Shown here: in pieces, positions 1 through 7,399 of the stretch | Numbering within the stretch: position 1 is the first letter of the stretch | Layout: every line of letters starts with the position of its first letter | From: UBA1413 sp964461455 | GTDB lineage: Bacteria; Bacteroidota; Bacteroidia; Bacteroidales; Prolixibacteraceae | DNA: 37,765 nucleotides | Reading direction: 5' to 3' | Assembly: GCA_964461455.1 (NCBI GenBank) | Contig: CAYWUJ010000025.1 | Span: 1 to 37,765, forward strand | Notes under the pieces: model-generated | What the model was told of the DNA's origin: nothing | Database searches by the model: none | Seen by the model: only the letters and a program-made list of their open reading frames with translations | Program-made: the position numbers and the translations under genes

Positions 1-625
1 TGATCGCCGACATGATCTGCAGGGGGAAGACCCCCAGTTCACCCATGGTTTCCGCGGGCAGGATAATGTCTGCTACCGGTTCGGGGGCCCCAAAAATTTG
101 AACCCGCTTGACACCATCGACCTCCTGGAGTTCCTGTTTGACAAACTCAGCGTATTTTTCCATCTCCCCGTAGGAGTACCCTTCGGCCGTCATGGCATAG
201 AACATGCCGTAGACATCCCCGAAATCGTCGATGACCATGGGTGTCTGCACCCCCGCGGGCAAGCGGAGAACGGCAGCCTGCACCTTACGGCGCAGAAACT
301 CCCACCGCTGGGGAATCTCCTCCTGGGGAACCGTCATCTTCAGCTCCACCGTGATCATCGACACATTCTCCTCCGACTGCGACATGATCAGGTTGATGTC
401 GGAGAGCGTGCTCAGTTCATTCTCCAGCACGTCGGTCACCTGAAGTTCCACTTCATGGGCCGAAGCACCGGGATATATCGTGACCACCCGGGCCTGCATG
501 ATGACGATTTCAGGATCCTCGAGTTTGCTGATCCGCTCGAAAGCAATAATGCCCCCTATAATTACGGCGACCAACAGGAAGTAAAAAATCGTCTTCCTCC
601 GGAATACCCCTTCAGAGATATGCAT
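1..625 (-). CDS. RND-family efflux transporter, inner-membrane pump (N-terminal part, cut by window edge)
   Basis: This is the N-terminal ~208 residues of an AcrB/MexB-like proton-driven RND pump; the rest lies beyond base 1. Residues ~12-30 form the first membrane helix, followed by the first periplasmic porter segment. That segment has the family's usual pattern: a stretch ending in YPGAS, then 'ELQVTDVLENELSTLSDI', and later 'RLPAGVQTP'. The start ATG (623-625) overlaps the TGA of the upstream membrane-fusion gene in a TGATG arrangement, so the two are probably translationally coupled. Full-length members are about 1000-1050 residues. Substrate cannot be told from this part; multidrug or metal export are both possible. 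Family assignment is secure, specificity is not. Confidence 0.9.
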   Translation of the reverse strand, partial: MHISEGVFRRKTIFYFLLVAVIIGGIIAFERISKLEDPEIVIMQARVVTIYPGASAHEVELQVTDVLENELSTLSDINLIMSQSEENVSMITVELKMTVPQEEIPQRWEFLRRKVQAAVLRLPAGVQTPMVIDDFGDVYGMFYAMTAEGYSYGEMEKYAEFVKQELQEVDGVKRVQIFGAPEPVADIILPAETMGELGVFPLQIMSAI

Positions 626-1740
626 CACAACAATCCTCCCACATTGGTTTCCGAAGCTTCCTGCAACAGGGTTACCCGCTCCCCGTCGGTCAGGGCGTGG
701 ACGCCGGCCACGACGATTTCATCCTGTCCTGATATTCCCGAGAGAATGGTGATTCTTCCGTCACCTGCCATATCTCCGGTGGTCACCACCTGTTTTTTCA
801 CCGTGGAAGAGGAAGGGTCGAATTTCCAGACGCACGATCTGTCGTCTTCCCTGAAGAGGGCAGTCATGGGCAGGGAAAGGGGCGCCTCGCCTTCGTTCCG
901 GTAGTCGATTCTGACACTGACGGTCATCCCCGGGGCCAGGGCGGGATTGACCTTCGGGTCGAGGCGGAAGGTAGTCCGGTAAAGCTGGCTGCTGCCGGCC
1001 TTCATCTGGGTGCTGACCAGTTCCAGGGGATAGGTCTCACCGGGGACCATAGGCTGGGAACAGCTGAAGGCGGAGAAATCCTCCTTTCTGAGGAAAAAGG
1101 CCGTGGGAAGGTCGACTTCCACCAGGAACGACTTAACATCGATCAGGGTGGCAATGGTCATGCCTGTGTTGACCATTTCGCCCTCCTCATATTTCACCGA
1201 CTGGATATATCCCGAAAAAGGGGCATAGAGGCGGGTGTCGTTGAGCTGGTCGCGGGCGTTCTGCAGCTGCATGCGGAGCATTTTCTCGCCGGCCACGGCC
1301 TTCTCGTAGTCGTTGTCGGCCAGGCTCTTGCGGCTGCTGAGTTCCGTAAGGCGGTCATACTCCCCCTTCATCTGGGTGTACTGGGCTTCGGCCACCCCGG
1401 TCTGGATCTCATAATCACGGGGGTCTATCAGGGCCACCAGGGCTCCCCGGCGCACGTAATCCCCCTCTTTGACATAAATATTTTTAATGGGGCCGGCCAC
1501 CCTGAAGGCCAGGTTCACCTCGGCGGCCTCCCTGATAATCCCCGGGAAGGAACGTCCCGCAATGGCCGGTTCCTGCTCCGGACGGGCCACTTTCACCTTA
1601 TGCACGATGACAGGCTGTCCCTCCCTCTTCGGGGCACACGACCCCAGCAGGGCCGCCACCAGCAGAACCACCAGCATCCGTCCTGCCGGCAAGGAGTTCG
1701 TAATTCCCCTGACAACCATCTTCCTTGATATTGTTTCCAT
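625..1740 (-). CDS. RND efflux periplasmic adaptor (membrane-fusion) lipoprotein
   Basis: HlyD/AcrA-type adaptor linking an inner-membrane RND pump to an outer-membrane channel. I start it at the ATG at 1738-1740 (371 aa). The signal peptide then reads into a lipobox LGSC with the acylated Cys at residue 35; an earlier in-frame ATG would put 46 residues before the signal. After the Cys comes a biotinyl-lipoyl-like half motif (around 'VKEGDYVRRGALVALID'), a coiled-coil hairpin of ~60 residues, the second half motif ('LYAPFSGYIQS'), and a beta-barrel/membrane-proximal C-terminus. Its stop overlaps the pump's start. The divergent region up to 1906 carries a promoter for the neighbouring plus-strand gene. 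Export substrate unknown. Confidence 0.9.
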   Translation of the reverse strand: METISRKMVVRGITNSLPAGRMLVVLLVAALLGSCAPKREGQPVIVHKVKVARPEQEPAIAGRSFPGIIREAAEVNLAFRVAGPIKNIYVKEGDYVRRGALVALIDPRDYEIQTGVAEAQYTQMKGEYDRLTELSSRKSLADNDYEKAVAGEKMLRMQLQNARDQLNDTRLYAPFSGYIQSVKYEEGEMVNTGMTIATLIDVKSFLVEVDLPTAFFLRKEDFSAFSCSQPMVPGETYPLELVSTQMKAGSSQLYRTTFRLDPKVNPALAPGMTVSVRIDYRNEGEAPLSLPMTALFREDDRSCVWKFDPSSSTVKKQVVTTGDMAGDGRITILSGISGQDEIVVAGVHALTDGERVTLLQEASETNVGGLL

Positions 1741-1879
1741 TGTTTTCCCTTTTCTGCAAAGGAACGACAACACCGGAACTGCCCGCTTTCCAAATTTCCT
1801 GAAGTGACAAAAACCGCCACTCAACTGATCCCCATGACCCCAATTAGCCCGACCATGATGTGTTTGAGAATAAATCAAC

Positions 1880-1887
1880 TATCTTTG
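1880..1887 (+). promoter_or_regulatory. Bacteroidota -7 promoter element (TATCTTTG)
   Basis: Exact match to the TAnnTTTG consensus known from Bacteroides. A TTTG at 1863-1866 could be the -33 element, although the spacing is shorter than usual. Transcription would begin near 1893, just ahead of the start codons at 1907 and 1925 of the acyltransferase gene. Confidence 0.55.
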
Positions 1888-1906
1888 TTAGAGCAATACA
1901 GCACCA

Positions 1907-3208
1907 ATGACCGGGAATAATCACATGGTCACTCTTCAGGAGAAAGGGTGGATGGAGCTTGACAATGCCGCAAAACTTTACCCGGCCATCACCTCCAACG
2001 ATCTCACCTCGGTATTCAGGATCACTGCAACCCTCAGGGAACCGGTTCGCTACAGCGCCCTTCGGGAGGCGGTGACCCTCACATCGGGACGATTTCCCTA
2101 TTTCAGTGTCTCTCTGGGCAGCGGCTTATTCTGGCATTTCCTGGAATTCAACCAAAGGGAGCCCCGGATCATGGTGGACGAGGAGATACCCTGCACGGCC
2201 ATTGCCTTCCGCAGAAAAAACGAACCCCTCTACCGGATTGTCGTCAGGGAGAACAGGATTTCCGTGGAATTCCTTCATATCCTCAGCGACGGCAGCGGCG
2301 CCCTCGAATACCTCAAATCGCTTTTGTTCACCTACCTCAGAGTGTGCGGTCACCCTGCCTTAGATCCCGGAAATATCATCCTTCCCGATACCCCCATTTC
2401 AAAAGAGGAGACCGAAGACGGCTACAACAGGTTCTTCCGGAAGCTGCCCCCTCCCTCCAAATCCAGGAAAGCGTGGCATCTTCCCTTCAGGCTGAATGCC
2501 AAACCCCGTCTCAGGGTCCTCGTGGCCGAAATGAGCACTGATGAACTCCTTGACACCGCCCGGAAACACCAGGTCACCCTGACCCAATACATGGTCTCGG
2601 TCTACTTTTTCGCCCTGCAACAGATCTATCTTGATTCCGGAGGATTGAAAAAGAACCGCAAGAACCTCGTGCGCATACAGGTGCCTGTGAACATGCGCAG
2701 CAAATTCCCCACGCGCACCATGCGGAATTTCTCCCTCTTTGTCCTGCCGGAATTAGACCTCAGGCTGGGAACATACTCCTTTGAGGAGATCCTCCGTTCG
2801 GTCCACCACCAGATGCAGATGTATTCCGACCTCAAACAGATCGCACGGTTTCTCTCTTCGAATGTCAGCTACGAAAAGCTTTTCATCATACGGATCATGC
2901 CCCTGTTTATCAAGAAAATGGTCACGGCAGCCATATACAGGGGACTGGCTTCCAAACGGTTCACGGGAACGGTGACCAATCTGGGACTGGTGACCCTTCC
3001 TCCGGAAATGGGAGCAATGGTCAGCGGCCTGGATTTTTTCCCTCCGCCCCCCAATCCAAAGGTTAAAACGGTCTGTGGAATCATCTCCTATGACGGCCGG
3101 ATGAGAATCACTTTCGCCAACATTACCCGTTCCACCGAATTGGAAAGAGTGATGCTCAAACACCTCGCCGAAGCGGGGATTCATGTGAAAATTCTGAATA
3201 TCAAATAA
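1907..3208 (+). CDS. Alcohol acetyltransferase/condensation-domain-like acyltransferase
   Basis: A 433-residue cytoplasmic protein of the CoA-dependent acyltransferase (chloramphenicol acetyltransferase/condensation) fold, closest in my reading to the AATase family. The catalytic HxxxDG signature is intact as HILSDG (His124, Asp128), and a downstream 'VPVNMRS' stretch matches the segment that lines the acyl-acceptor tunnel. There is no signal peptide and no carrier-protein or adenylation domain, so it is a free-standing enzyme, not part of an NRPS. The start could be 1907 or the ATG at 1925; both lie downstream of a TAnnTTTG element. It is followed after 8 bases by a zinc-ribbon membrane protein, probably in one operon. 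Acceptor and donor are unknown; ester or lipid-tail synthesis is an inference. Confidence 0.72.
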   Translation: MTGNNHMVTLQEKGWMELDNAAKLYPAITSNDLTSVFRITATLREPVRYSALREAVTLTSGRFPYFSVSLGSGLFWHFLEFNQREPRIMVDEEIPCTAIAFRRKNEPLYRIVVRENRISVEFLHILSDGSGALEYLKSLLFTYLRVCGHPALDPGNIILPDTPISKEETEDGYNRFFRKLPPPSKSRKAWHLPFRLNAKPRLRVLVAEMSTDELLDTARKHQVTLTQYMVSVYFFALQQIYLDSGGLKKNRKNLVRIQVPVNMRSKFPTRTMRNFSLFVLPELDLRLGTYSFEEILRSVHHQMQMYSDLKQIARFLSSNVSYEKLFIIRIMPLFIKKMVTAAIYRGLASKRFTGTVTNLGLVTLPPEMGAMVSGLDFFPPPPNPKVKTVCGIISYDGRMRITFANITRSTELERVMLKHLAEAGIHVKILNIK

Positions 3209-3216
3209 ATAATGCC

Positions 3217-3915
3217 ATGTCAATTTGCGTCCATTGCGGTGTGGAACTGGACCCCGGGTTAAAGGTTTGTCCCCTGTGTGGTAAGAACCCCAATACCGGT
3301 GTGGAAGAGACGGCTGATCATACCAACCACTCCTCCGAGATTCTGAAAATCCACAAAAAAGAAAACAAAGAAACCATATGGGAACTGAGCGGAATCCTCG
3401 CTTTTTCAGGAGTGGCCATTTGCCTGATCGTAGATCTTCTGACAGGCAGAGGCATTCAATGGGCCCATTTCACCAGCGTCAACATTTTGATGGTCTGGGT
3501 GATTCTCACGCTCCTGCTCTTGTGCCGGAACCGGCCTTTTCTTCTTCTTGCCGGGGTGATGGCGGCGATCCTGGCCATGCTCCTGTCGGTCGACCTCTTT
3601 ACGGGAGGAGTGAGCTGGTTCCTGCCGGTGGGGTTGCCCATTACCGCAGCAGCTTTCCTGGCACCAGTAATCCTCATTCTGCTTTTCAGATTCACGCCGA
3701 TGAAAGGACTGAACCTTATCGGTGCCGGAATGATTCTCATTGCGGGATTTTGCATCGTCACGGAGATCATCCTCGACCTTTTCATCACGGGCACGGCCGG
3801 CCTCCAATGGTCACTCATCACGGCTATCTCCATATTTCCGGTGGTCATGATCCTTTTCTTTTACCACTACAGGCTGAAAAGAGGCCGCCGGCTCGACACC
3901 ATTTTTCATGTCTGA
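3217..3915 (+). CDS. Zinc-ribbon multi-pass membrane protein (DUF6320-like)
   Basis: 232 residues. The N-terminus has two CxxC knuckles, CVHC (residues 4-7) and CPLC (17-20), typical of a small zinc ribbon. A polar linker of about 30 residues follows, then roughly six hydrophobic helices between residues ~50 and 225, and a short basic tail. It starts 8 bases after the acyltransferase stop and is probably cotranscribed with it. I recall DUF6320 proteins occurring beside AATase-like genes, which supports the name but was not checked. It could anchor or regulate the acyltransferase at the membrane; that role is inference only. Confidence 0.65.
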   Translation: MSICVHCGVELDPGLKVCPLCGKNPNTGVEETADHTNHSSEILKIHKKENKETIWELSGILAFSGVAICLIVDLLTGRGIQWAHFTSVNILMVWVILTLLLLCRNRPFLLLAGVMAAILAMLLSVDLFTGGVSWFLPVGLPITAAAFLAPVILILLFRFTPMKGLNLIGAGMILIAGFCIVTEIILDLFITGTAGLQWSLITAISIFPVVMILFFYHYRLKRGRRLDTIFHV

Positions 3916-3996
3916 AACAGCTCCCTCTGTTTACTTTGCACGGGAGAATTCTGCCAAATTGCTACGGCAAGCTTCAGGAAGCACCCTTATTTTTCA

Positions 3997-4004
3997 TAGC
4001 TTTG
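3997..4004 (+). promoter_or_regulatory. Candidate -7 element (TAGCTTTG)
   Basis: Exact TAnnTTTG match 56 bases before the AEC permease start. I see no TTTG at the expected -33 distance, so this rests on the -7 element alone. Confidence 0.35.
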
Positions 4005-4059
4005 GCCCGACAAGAGGTAGAGAAGTAAAGCCAGTTGAACAATAACAGACCATTTTCTG

Positions 4060-4992
4060 ATGAGTGCCTTTTTCACAGCCCTTGATGCGGTACTGCCGCT
4101 TTTCCTGATCATCCTGGCGGGGCTTCTTTTTTCGCGCACCAAAATGGCCCCGGAACAATGGGTGGAGGTCCTCAACCGGTTTGCCCTATGGATCGGCTTC
4201 CCGGCGTTGGTCATCACCCTGCTCGCCCGTGTGGATCTTTCCGGGGGCCATTATAACCAAATGATCCTCATCAATTCCGTCTATTTTATCCTCTGTACCC
4301 TGCTGGCTTTTCCCTACAGCCGGTTTTTCGGTTTCAGCCGCCTGCGCCGGCGCACCTTTTTCCTGCTGCTGGCTTACGGCAACGTCACCTACCTGGGGAT
4401 TCCCGTGCTGCAAGCCGTATTGGGCGAGGAAGCCCTTCCCGCAGGGGCCCTCCTCTCGGCCGTTTACGTCTTCTGGCTCCTCACCCTGGGGCTCCTCCTG
4501 GTGGAAACCGGCGGCGATGAGCGCTTTCACCCGCGACACCTGGCCCAAAAACTCCTCACGAATCCCCTGCTTATCTCAGTGGCCATCGGAATGTTCCTGG
4601 CCATCACCAGGCTGGAGCTCCCGGCCATCCTCACCCGGTCGCTCTCCATGGTCGGTCAGTCGGTCACCCCGCTGGTCCTTTTCTCCCTGGGCATCTTCAT
4701 GGGCTTCCAGAAAATAGGCCACCTCAGGGAATGGGGACACACCGCCCTCTTTTCCCTGATCATCATGATGGTGCTGCCAGGAATCTTTTACCTGGTGGCC
4801 GCAAAAACCGGTCTCCTGGAAGGACTTGATCTACAGGCGAGTATCCTGGAGGCTGCCATGCCCGTGGGACTCACTCCTTATGCCCTGTCGCAGCAATACC
4901 GTCTCGACACCTCCTTTACGGCACGGGTGGTCCTCCTCTCCACCTCGCTCTCCCTCCTGCTTCTGCCCCTCTGGATTGTGATCCTGGGATAG
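4060..4992 (+). CDS. AEC (auxin efflux carrier) family permease
   Basis: 310 residues, almost all hydrophobic, with about ten membrane helices in two five-helix halves. The conserved 'GNVTYLGIP' segment in the fourth helix carries the Asn/Gly/Pro pattern of the AEC (PIN/MleP-like) family. A matching 'AAMPVGLTPYALSQQY' segment lies in the second half. Bacterial members move small carboxylates such as malate or malonate, or act as uncharacterised permeases. It stands alone between a DUF6320-like gene and a lipoprotein gene on the same strand. Substrate cannot be read from sequence. Confidence 0.88.
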   Translation: MSAFFTALDAVLPLFLIILAGLLFSRTKMAPEQWVEVLNRFALWIGFPALVITLLARVDLSGGHYNQMILINSVYFILCTLLAFPYSRFFGFSRLRRRTFFLLLAYGNVTYLGIPVLQAVLGEEALPAGALLSAVYVFWLLTLGLLLVETGGDERFHPRHLAQKLLTNPLLISVAIGMFLAITRLELPAILTRSLSMVGQSVTPLVLFSLGIFMGFQKIGHLREWGHTALFSLIIMMVLPGIFYLVAAKTGLLEGLDLQASILEAAMPVGLTPYALSQQYRLDTSFTARVVLLSTSLSLLLLPLWIVILG

Positions 4993-5005
4993 CTTCTTGG
5001 AGTTT

Positions 5006-5039
5006 TTTGTCTCTTATTATGCAAAATCATGTAACTTGC
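5006..5039 (+). promoter_or_regulatory. Candidate Bacteroidota promoter (TTTG ... TAACTTGC)
   Basis: A TTTG at 5006-5009 lies 22 bases before TAACTTGC (5032-5039), a one-off variant of TAnnTTTG. Transcription would begin near 5045. That excludes the in-frame ATG at 5007 and supports the start at 5055 for the lipoprotein. Confidence 0.4.
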
Positions 5040-5054
5040 ATTAAAACGCGCAAC

Positions 5055-5933
5055 ATGAGTAAACGTCTTTTTATCCCTGTGGTTCTGGCCCTGTGGCTGG
5101 CTGCCTCGGGTTGTACCTCCGTAGCCTACCTGGTCAGGACCCTTCCCCCGGAAATGGAATCAGACGAAGGTGACAGGATCGGCTTCGTGAACCGCTTTGA
5201 TTACCGCTCCAACGCGCTGATTAAGGAAAAACACGATACTGCCTATTTCGAGGGAATCAACGCCTTCATCGAAACGCTGACCGAAGATACCCTTCCCGAC
5301 CGGCGGATCACCTTTTTCCAGTCAACAGACACCATCATTGCCCAATCCCCCACTCTTTCGATGAACATCGAATTGCCGGAAGAAGCCATCAGAGCTTTCT
5401 GCCTCGGAAACCAGGCCACCCACCTGCTTACCCTCGACAGCCTGAAGCTGGGATTTGACTGGGAAACCGTGAGGGAGGAAAACGAAGACGGGTCGGTCTC
5501 TAAAACCAAGTTTATTTATCTCCTTGGCAGCTATTACCTCTCTCTGTATGATTCCTCCGGTACACTGGTCAGAAAAACCCTGCTTGACAGGTCCATGGAG
5601 TATGCCGTGCGCCCCACCCTGTCGGGGCTGATCACCATAGTGCCCAATCTGGCCAAAGCCAGGGAAAAGATCAAAATTCTGGCACACGATGCCGCCACCC
5701 AATATACCGATATGTTTTATCCTTCCGAGGAGAGGGTGCCAAAGATCCTGCATGCTGGAAAAGCTTTCGCGGAGAGCAATGCACTCATCCAAAAACAGGA
5801 ATATGAAGCCGCCATTGCGCTGCTGACGCCCATCTCCCAAAGTCCAAAGAAAGGAATAGCCCGGAAGGCGCTTCAGAATCTTGACATAGCCCGCGAACTC
5901 CATGAAAACAAAAACAGGCAGGAGAATCCCTGA
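5055..5933 (+). CDS. DUF6340-like lipoprotein
   Basis: 292 residues. The ATG at 5055 gives a clean lipoprotein signal with lipobox AASGC (Cys20); an upstream in-frame ATG at 5007 would add a non-signal leader and precede the likely promoter. The body has a 'VNRFDYRS' strand early on, a central alpha/beta region, and a C-terminal ~60 residues ('FAESNALIQKQEYEAAIALLTPI') that read as one or two TPR-like helices. This matches my recollection of the Bacteroidota DUF6340 family, whose function is not known. It is probably a periplasmic-facing or outer-membrane lipoprotein and ends convergent to the MFS gene. Confidence 0.6.
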   Translation: MSKRLFIPVVLALWLAASGCTSVAYLVRTLPPEMESDEGDRIGFVNRFDYRSNALIKEKHDTAYFEGINAFIETLTEDTLPDRRITFFQSTDTIIAQSPTLSMNIELPEEAIRAFCLGNQATHLLTLDSLKLGFDWETVREENEDGSVSKTKFIYLLGSYYLSLYDSSGTLVRKTLLDRSMEYAVRPTLSGLITIVPNLAKAREKIKILAHDAATQYTDMFYPSEERVPKILHAGKAFAESNALIQKQEYEAAIALLTPISQSPKKGIARKALQNLDIARELHENKNRQENP

Positions 5934-6090
5934 AAAATATATTTCTCACCAGCCCCCTAACCAGAACCCTTTTACACCGGGAACAACCGGAACCGCCATA
6001 AGGGCGACACCCGGGACCATGGTAATGCCTCAGAAAGCAATGGCTTACAGGAGAACATTGGGCTTCACAGCCCGCGATGAGGGAGGAAAT

Positions 6091-6114
6091 ACCCGGTTTT
6101 CTTCATTTCCGGGT
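6091..6114. terminator. Inverted repeat between convergent genes, possible terminator
   Basis: ACCCGG at 6091-6096 pairs with CCGGGT at 6109-6114 around a 12-base loop that contains the MFS stop codon. There is no strong U-run on either side, so termination is uncertain. The rest of the 5934-6102 spacer holds no gene I can support. Confidence 0.25.
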
Positions 6115-7266
6115 GACCTTCACCTTTTTGACATGGTAGCTGGTTCTGATCTTTTGGGTAAACCAGAGTGACAACAGGGAAAACACGGTACCCACGAGAA
6201 AGGGAAGCCGCCAGTTGAGCATCCACAGCATTCCCCCGAAAAGGGGAATGACGACCGCCGAGATGTGGTTGATGGTAAAGCCCACGGCTGTCGCCGACCC
6301 CAGGTCGGCCTTGTCGGCGGTCTTCTGCAGATAGGTGTTCAGCCCGATGGAGAAGTTGAAGAAGATGCTGTCGATGACGTAAAGGCCAACCACCACCCAA
6401 ACATGATCAATAAAGGCGTACCCCAGGAAAAGGACCACCAGGCTGGCGCTCTCCAGGGTCAGCACCACCCGTTCGCCATACTTGTTCAGGGCCCGTGAAA
6501 TCTGGGGATTCAGCAGCCAGGTGAGGGTGTAATTGACCACATAAATGGCCGTGACCACCTGCAGACTGAGCTCATAACGATCTACCAGCAGGAAAATGGC
6601 GAATACGGTGAAGATCTGCCGCCGGGTGCCACTCAGAAAGTTAAGCACATAAAAGAGCCAGTATTTTCTTTTCAGCTCCAGTTTCTTCGATTGGTGGGGC
6701 ATTTCCTTGTTGGCGGGTTGGGAGAAGAGCATGGTGATCCCTGCCGCGGAAGTGAAGATGCCCAGGAGGAGGAAGTTGTAGCGGTACTCGAGAACAAAGG
6801 AGAGGACCCAGATGATCACGCCCACCCCGATGTTGGCCAGCGCTCCGTAACCCCTGAGGCGGGCAAAGACCACCGGGGACTCACGGGTGTCGAAATATTG
6901 TACTGTCAGCGATTTGTTGGTAGTCTCGAAGAAGTGAAATCCCACCGACATGATAAAGGTGGTCATCAGCAAACCAGGATAGGTGGGAAAGAAACCTGTG
7001 AGGGCGGAGCCGATGCCCAAAAGGACTACCGCCCATGCCGACAGGCGGTGTTCCTTCATCAGGAGGAGTACGTAAATGGCGGCGAAGGAGAGGAAGCCGG
7101 GGATTTCCCTGACGGCCTGTGCTGCCCCGATCTGAAAACCGTTGACCCCCACCACCTCTTTGGCATAGTTGGTGAAGAGGGCTGTCCACCCCTGCAGGCC
7201 GGCACTGGCGCATATCACCAGAACCATCAGGTAGCGGTACATCGGGTTACGCTTCAGCTCTTCCAT
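6103..7266 (-). CDS. Major facilitator superfamily transporter
   Basis: 387 residues with about twelve hydrophobic segments and a short cytoplasmic N-terminus. The first helix follows 'RNPMYRYLMVLV'; a loop with 'TRESPVVFARLRGYGALANIG' sits between helices 4 and 5 and contains the basic charges typical of MFS proteins. The large central loop (around 'MPHQSKKLELKRKYW') divides the two six-helix halves. It is monocistronic between genes for a lipoprotein (convergent) and a cytochrome (same strand, 133 bases upstream). A near-consensus -7 element lies 20 bases before the ATG. The substrate is unknown. Confidence 0.85.
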   Translation of the reverse strand: MEELKRNPMYRYLMVLVICASAGLQGWTALFTNYAKEVVGVNGFQIGAAQAVREIPGFLSFAAIYVLLLMKEHRLSAWAVVLLGIGSALTGFFPTYPGLLMTTFIMSVGFHFFETTNKSLTVQYFDTRESPVVFARLRGYGALANIGVGVIIWVLSFVLEYRYNFLLLGIFTSAAGITMLFSQPANKEMPHQSKKLELKRKYWLFYVLNFLSGTRRQIFTVFAIFLLVDRYELSLQVVTAIYVVNYTLTWLLNPQISRALNKYGERVVLTLESASLVVLFLGYAFIDHVWVVVGLYVIDSIFFNFSIGLNTYLQKTADKADLGSATAVGFTINHISAVVIPLFGGMLWMLNWRLPFLVGTVFSLLSLWFTQKIRTSYHVKKVKVTRK

Positions 7267-7285
7267 TCCGTCAAAATCAGGGGGC

Positions 7286-7293
7286 TAAAAGTA
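7286..7293 (-). promoter_or_regulatory. Candidate -7 element for the MFS gene (TACTTTTA)
   Basis: On the minus strand TACTTTTA differs from TAnnTTTG only in the last base. It would start transcription near 7279, leaving a leader of about 13 bases. It sits inside the short palindrome GCTAAAAGTAGC. Confidence 0.35.
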
Positions 7294-7399
7294 GCATTTA
7301 TACCCATATGTTCTTACCGCGCCGGTTTTTCCACACCAGAGGAATTCCTCTTTCCGGATTCTTCGGGGCTGCAGGGGAACGTGGTCACATGGTCCTGAA

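Noticed and set aside
3378..4028. 216-codon plus-strand frame overlapping the zinc-ribbon membrane protein
   Set aside because: Shifted frame of a clear membrane protein; His/Pro/Gly-rich composition typical of an out-of-frame read.
5902..6171. 89-codon plus-strand frame after the DUF6340-like gene
   Set aside because: Starts inside the lipoprotein gene, runs into the MFS gene, Pro/Thr/Gly-rich and without signal or family pattern.
6691..7398. 235-codon plus-strand frame opposite the MFS gene
   Set aside because: Antisense of membrane helices; polar, repetitive composition and no homology.
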